Assembly: GCF_002109385.1 (NCBI RefSeq)
Contig: NZ_CP020814.1
Span: forward strand, 3,123,501 to 3,187,500
Direction: 5' to 3'
DNA from: Halalkalibacter krulwichiae
Lineage (GTDB): Bacteria > Bacillota > Bacilli > Bacillales > Bacillaceae_D
Length of the DNA: 64,000 bases
Shown here: positions 58,429 through 64,000 of the stretch, piece after piece
Position numbering within the stretch: the first letter of the stretch is position 1
Layout of the letters: each line of letters starts with the position of its first letter
Position numbers and translations under genes: made by a program
The notes under the pieces: model-generated
What the model saw: the letters and a program-made list of their open reading frames with translations, nothing else
What the model was told of the DNA's origin: nothing
Databases searched by the model: none

Positions 58429-60024
58429 ATGAAGAATTATAAAGAGGCAGTCGAGTCGCGTCGTACATTCGCGATTATTTCCCATCCTGACGCCGGAAAA
58501 ACAACCTTAACGGAGAAACTCCTTCTGTTCGGAGGTGCCATTCGTGAAGCTGGATCGGTAAAAGGAAAGAAAACAGCTAAACATGCGATGAGTGATTGGA
58601 TGGAGATCGAAAAACAACGTGGGATTTCTGTAACTAGTTCTGTACTTGAATTTGAATACGATGGTTATCACGTGAACATCCTTGATACTCCTGGTCACGA
58701 AGATTTCAGTGAAGATACGTATCGTACTTTAACAGCAGCTGATTCAGCTACGATGTTAATTGATGCCGCCAAAGGGGTAGAAGCACAGACAAAGAAACTT
58801 TTCAAAGTATGTAAAATGAGGGGTATACCAATCTTTACATTTATGAATAAGCTGGACCGACAAGGAAGAGACCCTTTCGAATTAATGGAAGAGCTTGAAG
58901 ACTTATTAGGAATTCGTTCCTACCCAATGGGTTGGCCGATTGGAATGGGCCAATCATTTTCAGGAGTTTATGACCGACATAATAAAAGATTAGAATTATA
59001 TAATCCAAACAACCCAAAAGAAATTGATGTCATTCAATTAGAAGGTCCAGATGATCCAAAGTTAGATGAAGCAATTGGTGATGCAAGCCTTGTTGCTCAG
59101 TTTAGAGAAGAGTTAGAACTTTTAGATGTTGCAGGAGATGAATATGATGCGAACCTTATTGCAAAAGGTGAATTAACACCGATCTTTTTTGGGAGTGCTA
59201 TCTCCTCATTCGGCGTACAAACTTTCTTAGAGCATTATCTCAACTTATCACCAGCACCAACACCTCGGGAGAGCTCATCTGGTATCATTAACCCTCTGAC
59301 TCACTCAAAATTCTCAGGATTTATCTTTAAGATCCAGGCTAATATGAATCCTGCCCATCGTGATCGCATTGCATTTTTGCGAATTACATCTGGGAAATTT
59401 GAACGAGGGATGAATGTCAAACATGTTCGAATTGGAAAAAATTTAAAGCTTTCTCAACCAACACAATTCCTTGCACAAAGCAGGAGTATTATTGACGAGG
59501 CCTACGCTGGAGATATTATTGGGCTTTTTGACCCCGGTACTTTTCGAATTGGTGATACCCTTGTAGAGGGAGAGGCGTTTGAATTTGATGAAATGCCGCA
59601 CTTTTCTCCTGAGTTTTTTAGTGCCATTACAGTAAAAGAAGCTCTGAAACATAAGTCATTTGAAAAAGGGCTACAACAATTAACGGAAGAAGGCGCCATT
59701 CAACTATTCAAAACGTATAATCGCTTTACTGAACAGCAAATTGTCGGTGTAGTCGGTGTCTTACAGTTTGAAGTACTAGAATACCGTCTTAAACATGAGT
59801 ATCATGTTGATATCCAACTTGAACGACTACCTTTTTCTTTTGCTCGTTGGGTATCTGGTCCTACTGAAGCATTAGAAGCGTTCAAACGTACTCAAAGGAA
59901 CTTAGCAACCGATCGCGATGGACGAATCGTAGTTCTTTTTGAAAATGAATTTCAAATGCGGACCGCAATTGAAAAATATCCAGATATGAAATTTCATGAG
60001 AATTCATTTATTCGCGAAGGTTGA
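58429..60024 (+). CDS. prfC: Peptide chain release factor 3
   Basis: GTPase that recycles RF1/RF2 after termination. G-motifs SHPDAGKTTLTEKLL, DTPGHEDFSEDTYR and NKLDR; domain II/III EF-G-like. 531 residues. ATG 58429 follows GTGAGG; the GTG at 58417 is less likely. B. subtilis is believed to lack RF3, so this is an extra gene between med and yjaV. Confidence 0.95.
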   Translation: MKNYKEAVESRRTFAIISHPDAGKTTLTEKLLLFGGAIREAGSVKGKKTAKHAMSDWMEIEKQRGISVTSSVLEFEYDGYHVNILDTPGHEDFSEDTYRTLTAADSATMLIDAAKGVEAQTKKLFKVCKMRGIPIFTFMNKLDRQGRDPFELMEELEDLLGIRSYPMGWPIGMGQSFSGVYDRHNKRLELYNPNNPKEIDVIQLEGPDDPKLDEAIGDASLVAQFREELELLDVAGDEYDANLIAKGELTPIFFGSAISSFGVQTFLEHYLNLSPAPTPRESSSGIINPLTHSKFSGFIFKIQANMNPAHRDRIAFLRITSGKFERGMNVKHVRIGKNLKLSQPTQFLAQSRSIIDEAYAGDIIGLFDPGTFRIGDTLVEGEAFEFDEMPHFSPEFFSAITVKEALKHKSFEKGLQQLTEEGAIQLFKTYNRFTEQQIVGVVGVLQFEVLEYRLKHEYHVDIQLERLPFSFARWVSGPTEALEAFKRTQRNLATDRDGRIVVLFENEFQMRTAIEKYPDMKFHENSFIREG

Positions 60025-60036
60025 TTTAGACAAAAT

Positions 60037-60086
60037 AGAAGGGGTGTCTCACAAAGTCTTCTTTGACCTTGTGAGACACCCCTTCT
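60037..60086 (+). terminator. prfC downstream hairpin
   Basis: 18-bp stem (60037-60054 / 60069-60086). Very stable, without a following T-tract; may serve both strands. Confidence 0.7.
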
Positions 60087-60135
60087 ACAGATTTACGGGA
60101 CAAAGCTATTACGTGCAACCAAGATGCTTTAAACG

Positions 60136-60309
60136 TTAATTGTTCTTTGTACGTTTGCGATAAGCAAACTCAACTACGCCACCAAGCACTAAAGCAATAA
60201 TCACACTTAACCCTTCTCCGATATTTAAGATCGCATACAATAAACTATATGAGAGGATTGTTACTATCGCAAATATCAATATCCCTATTACTGCTTGCTT
60301 CGTCTGCAC
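60136..60309 (-). CDS. Small two-span membrane protein
   Basis: 57 residues from GTG 60309 (AGGAAGTGA upstream), or 70 from ATG 60348 inside the epimerase gene. Spans at about 7-27 and 33-48, basic tail YRKRTKNN. Overlap with the upstream gene argues for co-transcription. No family recognised. Confidence 0.6.
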   Translation of the reverse strand: MQTKQAVIGILIFAIVTILSYSLLYAILNIGEGLSVIIALVLGGVVEFAYRKRTKNN

Positions 60310-60323
60310 CTGTTCACTTCCTA

Positions 60324-61217
60324 TCAAATCCGTCTTTGATGGTGCCATTGTGTCACATGTTCCCTTTGTTTGGCAAGACCTTTTTCTAATGAAACTTTCG
60401 CGTTAAACCCGAGTATATCCAGCGCTTTATTTCCGAGCAGGACCGTTTTTATTGGATTTTTAGGAAATAATTCCTTTTGCCCTAACACTTCTAACCCTTT
60501 AAACCACGCATCTTCTATTCCTGATGCTAATTGAAATATTTCATTCTCAACCTTCTTTTTGCCAGCTAAGTAAAAAGATTCAACACAGTCTTCAACAAAT
60601 AGAACATCTAGTGTGGAGCGATCTACATTCGGTTTTTCAACGCCCATTATCACTTGCTGATATGTCATATCACTTCGTTGCCAAGGTCCATATACTGTAG
60701 GTAACCTGATGATTATATAAGGTAAATTGCGTTTTGAACAATCTTGTTGAATTAGGCGTTCACTTGCTAATTTTGTTATTCCATATGGAGTTGTCGGATT
60801 AGCAGGCGTTTTCTCTGTAATCTTTCCTGGTCTCTCCCCATACACTTCTATGGTAGATGCAAAAATGAACTTTGTACGGTCAGGGAGATTCTCTAATATC
60901 TTCTTCGTAGTGTTGACATTGTTTTCAATTACCTTTTGAAGTTTTTGCCAGCGACTATCATTAGAAGTAGACGCGGCTAAATGATATACAACATCAACAT
61001 CTTTAAATGTTTGCTTCAAATCAATATGGTCTATATTTTCTTTAACGAAAGATACTAAATCATTTCGTCCAATTCTCATCCACTTTTCCTCTTGCTCTTC
61101 CTTTTTCTCCTCTATAATTTGATCAATAACCGTAACTTCCACACCTTCTCGCAGTAGCTTTTGTACTAAATGAAATCCAATGAATCCTAGTCCCCCTGTT
61201 ACTACAGCTTTTTTCAT
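60324..61217 (-). CDS. NAD-dependent epimerase/dehydratase (YjaV-like)
   Basis: 297 residues, extended SDR. NAD loop TGGLGFIGFHL at about 7-17, catalytic S and Y-x3-K (YGITK), and PTVYGPWQR. Sugar-nucleotide modification is the family role; substrate unknown. ATG 61217 follows AAAGGAGATGC. Confidence 0.85.
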   Translation of the reverse strand: MKKAVVTGGLGFIGFHLVQKLLREGVEVTVIDQIIEEKKEEQEEKWMRIGRNDLVSFVKENIDHIDLKQTFKDVDVVYHLAASTSNDSRWQKLQKVIENNVNTTKKILENLPDRTKFIFASTIEVYGERPGKITEKTPANPTTPYGITKLASERLIQQDCSKRNLPYIIIRLPTVYGPWQRSDMTYQQVIMGVEKPNVDRSTLDVLFVEDCVESFYLAGKKKVENEIFQLASGIEDAWFKGLEVLGQKELFPKNPIKTVLLGNKALDILGFNAKVSLEKGLAKQREHVTQWHHQRRI

Positions 61218-61308
61218 ATGCATCTCCTTTCTCATTTATAATCATATTCGCAATTAGTGCGAGCTTTTATATCAGAATGCTAAACACTTATAATTCACTT
61301 TATGTAAA

Positions 61309-61342
61309 AACCTTTCTCTTATGTCTACATTAGAGAAAGGTT
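61309..61342 (-). terminator. Terminator after yjaU-like gene
   Basis: AACCTTTCTCT / AGAGAAAGGTT, 11 bp, T5 on minus. Confidence 0.8.
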
Positions 61343-62087
61343 ATAATTGTTGCTCATATTTTTTATAAAAGGGATAGGCTGATTGTGCAGCTTTATAAAA
61401 AGATTGTTCATTCACGTGAATACGTAAATTCACAAAGATTTGATTATCTGCCAATTGCTTTTGAAATGGTCTACTATGATATTGTAAAGGGAAACGCTTT
61501 TCAAGCATATGACAATGGATTGATATCGGTGGAGGAGTGAGATTGTTTTCTAACCTCGGTGTAACAGATTCAACCCATTTTATATTAATATCTTTTTCAT
61601 TTATATCATAGGAATTCGCTAATTCTTTCCTTAATCTTTTATAATAGAGCTTATTCTGTTCTTCCTGTAAATAGGATTGAGAAAGTGAAAAGCACGGATT
61701 AACAAAATAACATGAACGCACTTTGTCTGTGAGTGTATTCAACATTTGTACCGCTAATAGTGCTCCTGTCCCCTCTGCAAATAGATGAATTTTTTTATTT
61801 AGAATCTCTTGTTTTAAAACTAAATGATAAAGTTGCTTTATTAAATAAAAAGCTTTTGGACTGCCCCAGTGGCGATTGTATAGCGACGAAGCAACAACCG
61901 TATAACCTCTACTTAGCAGCCCTTTTAAAAACAGATGTTTCTCAGGATGTTGTTCCCAGTCGCTCGTCCCTTCCTCTACTCCCATTGCATTGTCTCCAAG
62001 TAAAAATACTGCAAATCCGTTTGGACGTTCTGGAAGATAGATGACGTTCCACTGTTCTTCTATACGAATAAAACGTGCATGTATCAT
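61341..62087 (-). CDS. Alpha/beta-hydrolase-like protein (YjaU-like)
   Basis: 248 residues. Alpha/beta-hydrolase shape: FAVFLLGDNAMG, LFAEGTGALLAVQM (nucleophile elbow would be GxSxG, here E-G-T-G) and a late His. The serine nucleophile appears replaced, so activity is doubtful. ATG 62087 follows GGAGAG at 9 nt; the TTG start at 62105 is possible. In the yjaU position. Confidence 0.75.
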   Translation of the reverse strand: MIHARFIRIEEQWNVIYLPERPNGFAVFLLGDNAMGVEEGTSDWEQHPEKHLFLKGLLSRGYTVVASSLYNRHWGSPKAFYLIKQLYHLVLKQEILNKKIHLFAEGTGALLAVQMLNTLTDKVRSCYFVNPCFSLSQSYLQEEQNKLYYKRLRKELANSYDINEKDINIKWVESVTPRLENNLTPPPISIHCHMLEKRFPLQYHSRPFQKQLADNQIFVNLRIHVNEQSFYKAAQSAYPFYKKYEQQL

Positions 62088-62283
62088 TGCATTACGTCTC
62101 TCCAATCATTCTATGGTTTCACTCCCTACGTTACTACGTTATGCAAAACTTTTAAAAAAGGAAGTTATTACGTATATAAAAGCGTTTAATTTTTATGCTT
62201 ATGAATTTCATAACTGAAATATTCACATTATCCCTTCACATTCTTTACCCGGTGTAAGCAAAATTCACTTGAAAAACTTCGCC

Positions 62284-62324
62284 AAAAAAAACTCTCCTAC
62301 ACTATGAGTAGTGCGGAGAGTTTT
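62284..62324 (-). terminator. yjzC terminator
   Basis: AAAACTCTCC / GGAGAGTTTT outer and CACTA/TAGTG inner stem, T8 on minus. Confidence 0.9.
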
Positions 62325-62328
62325 CAAC

Positions 62329-62520
62329 TTATAAGCCTGCTTTTGGCTTCGGTTTATACGTCCATTTCCGATTATGGTTTTGAGTATCTGGGAACGTATC
62401 ACCAGCTTGCAACTTTAAAGATTTCGGACTTTGAACCATATCGCCTGTTTCACCAATTTCAACGTAAATTCCGTTATTTGGCGCTTTTTGACCCGGTTCA
62501 AACATTCGGCTTTGCCCCAT
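62329..62520 (-). CDS. YjzC family protein
   Basis: 63 residues. MGQSRMFEPGQKAPNNGIY and VEIGETGDMVQSP are the YjzC signature; unknown function, conserved next to argF. ATG 62520 follows GGAGGGATAATT. Confidence 0.93.
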   Translation of the reverse strand: MGQSRMFEPGQKAPNNGIYVEIGETGDMVQSPKSLKLQAGDTFPDTQNHNRKWTYKPKPKAGL

Positions 62521-62583
62521 AATTATCCCTCCTTCCATGACTAGAATGCCCACAAAAGCTTGCATTCATGAAAGGAACTAGAA

Positions 62584-63537
62584 TTATTTACCTAGTAATG
62601 CGACTAATATTGCTTTTTGAGCATGAAGACGGTTTTCAGCTTGGTCGTAAATAACTGAATGACTTCCATCAATCACTTCTGCTGTTACTTCTTCGCCGCG
62701 ATGTGCAGGTAAACAATGTAAAAAGATAAAATCATCTTTTGCATGAGCTGCTAACTGATCATTTACTTGAAACTCATGAAATTGTTTCACTCGCTCCGTT
62801 TGCTCTTGTTCATAACCCATGCTCGCCCAAACATCCGTATAAATAACATCAGCATTTTGAACAGCTTCAATTGGATCATTTGTTTGAACAATTTGGGCAC
62901 CTGTTTCCTGTGCTACAGCTTGCACTTTCGCAAAGATTTCTGAATTGACTTCATATCCTTTTGGAGTTGCAATGCTTACATCTATGCCTACTTTCGCTCC
63001 AGCTATTAGCAATGAATGTGCAACATTATTGCCATCGCCTACATATGCTAACTTCAATCCTTCTAACGTGCCCTTATACTCGATGATTGTTAATAAATCA
63101 GCCATAGCTTGGCAAGGATGATAATTGTCCGTTAAGGCATTAATAACCGGAACAGATGAATATTGAGCCAACTCTTCTACAAGCTCATGGGAGTTTGTGC
63201 GAATCATAATTGCATCAACATAGCGCGCAAGAACATTTGCCGTATCAACGACTGGCTCCCCTCGACCAATTTGCATATCTTTTGGACTTAAAAATAAAGC
63301 ATGGCCGCCTAATTGTGTCATTCCGACTTCAAATGAGACACGAGTACGCGTTGAAGCATTTTCGAAAATCATTCCTAATGATAATCCTTTTAATGCTTCA
63401 GCATATTTAGCCTTATCTTTTTTTAGTTCAATTGCCAACTCTATAAGTTCAGTAATTTCAGCTGCTGTATAATCAAATAACGTAAGAAAATCACGTCCAG
63501 ATAACGTTTTATTGTTATTATTAACTACTGTATTCAC
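62584..63537 (-). CDS. argF: Ornithine carbamoyltransferase
   Basis: Makes citrulline from ornithine and carbamoyl phosphate (arginine synthesis). STRTR at about 56-60, HPCQAMAD at about 135 and FLHCLPA at about 272. 317 residues. GTG 63537 follows GGGAGTGAATTAG. Starts 12 bp after carB, the end of the arg operon. Confidence 0.97.
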   Translation of the reverse strand: MNTVVNNNNKTLSGRDFLTLFDYTAAEITELIELAIELKKDKAKYAEALKGLSLGMIFENASTRTRVSFEVGMTQLGGHALFLSPKDMQIGRGEPVVDTANVLARYVDAIMIRTNSHELVEELAQYSSVPVINALTDNYHPCQAMADLLTIIEYKGTLEGLKLAYVGDGNNVAHSLLIAGAKVGIDVSIATPKGYEVNSEIFAKVQAVAQETGAQIVQTNDPIEAVQNADVIYTDVWASMGYEQEQTERVKQFHEFQVNDQLAAHAKDDFIFLHCLPAHRGEEVTAEVIDGSHSVIYDQAENRLHAQKAILVALLGK

Positions 63538-63549
63538 CTAATTCACTCC

Positions 63550-64000
63550 CTAGTTTATTGATGCTTCTTCTTTTGCCCACCAGTCTTGAATAGCGTTGTA
63601 ACGAACATTAGAGACGGTTAATCCTCTTAGCATGACATCCAAAGTCGTTAGTTCCGAAATAACTGTACAACGCTGTCTTAACGCTTCTTGTCGCTTCTCA
63701 GTTCCGTCCTTTGTTCCAAGTTTTGGCAAACTTATTAAAGCAATCGCTTCATCTGTTTGAACCCAATTCCCGAAATCATTATTTACTAGATTAAAGCCTA
63801 ATTGTTCTAATTTTGTTGAGTAAGAAGCAAATGCTTCTTGAAACTCTTCTGCAATATCAATATAGATCGATCCGCTCTTTTGAGTAAAGAACTTTGGCTT
63901 TGACTGTTGAGACCAAACAAACGCTTTGTAAAAAGCTTCATCAAGATTGGCACTCATGCTCATTAATTCCCCTGTTGATTTCATTTCTGCTTCTAGAATT
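63550..64000 (-). CDS. carB: Carbamoyl-phosphate synthase large subunit, arginine-specific, C-terminal part (partial)
   Basis: About 150 C-terminal residues; the frame continues beyond 64000. EMKSTGELM opens the MGS-like allosteric domain of CarB (MKSTGE). Ends KEEASIN. The arg-operon neighbour argF makes the arginine-specific paralogue likely. Confidence 0.9.
   Translation of the reverse strand, partial: ILEAEMKSTGELMSMSANLDEAFYKAFVWSQQSKPKFFTQKSGSIYIDIAEEFQEAFASYSTKLEQLGFNLVNNDFGNWVQTDEAIALISLPKLGTKDGTEKRQEALRQRCTVISELTTLDVMLRGLTVSNVRYNAIQDWWAKEEASIN

Overview
The window is chromosomal DNA of a low-GC Gram-positive endospore former, most likely an alkaliphile-type Bacillus relative. The evidence is the 16S rRNA fragment, strong AGGAGG-type ribosome binding sites with frequent TTG and GTG starts, spore-coat and cortex-lytic genes, and a backbone that follows the Bacillus subtilis order (here inverted) carB-argF-yjzC-yjaU-yjaV-med-comZ-fabH-fabF-yjaZ-yjbA-trpS-yjbC-spx-yjbE-mecA-coiA-pepF-spxH-yjbI-yjbJ-yjbK-yjbL-relQ-nadK-rluD-prpE-yjbQ-fabI-cotO-like-yjcD. 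I see no prophage, insertion sequence, CRISPR array or plasmid gene.

Layout. 1-1.4 kb: 5' part of a 16S rRNA gene on the minus strand with two tandem promoters and a 22-bp A/T tract. 1.4-3.5 kb: comGA and a comGB broken by an in-frame TGA; comGC-comGG are not present. 3.7-8 kb: tRNA-Gln, mscL with a zinc-ribbon tail, HNH protein, a YjcD-type helicase and an HD hydrolase. 8-13 kb: three probable spore-coat genes, FapR-regulated fabI and a CPA2 antiporter. 12.8-27.2 kb: the prpE/rluD/nadK/relQ, spxH/hemoglobin, pepF, coiA, cls, mecA, yjbE and spx block (stress, ppGpp, Spx turnover, competence control). 27.6-38.5 kb: accessory genes, including a manganese (yybP-ykoY) riboswitch in front of a cation/Ca2+ exchanger, an MDR dehydrogenase/class II aldolase pair and a frameshifted diacylglycerol glucosyltransferase. 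38.7-53.7 kb: trpS (frameshifted), yjbA, yjaZ, topB, coaA followed by a 139-bp tandem repeat, SleB-like hydrolase, a DHH-CBS-tRNA nucleotidyltransferase fusion, a CoA-transferase and an LCP ligase. 53.7-64 kb: fabF/fabH under a perfect FapR operator, comZ, med, prfC, yjaU/yjaV, yjzC, argF and the end of carB.

How it works together: Med, ComZ, MecA, Spx, SpxH and CoiA form a competence/stress control set, while the pilus operon it would serve is damaged here. FabI and FabH-FabF share FapR control. RelQ, NadK and RluD are one overlapping operon. YjbE (TerC) and the riboswitch-linked exchanger may both handle manganese efflux.

Quality note: four genes (trpS, the glucosyltransferase, the CoA-transferase and the CPA2 antiporter) each lack exactly one base in a short homopolymer. 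Because trpS is normally essential, this looks more like a sequencing or assembly error pattern than biology; the comGB stop is a different kind of change (a substitution).
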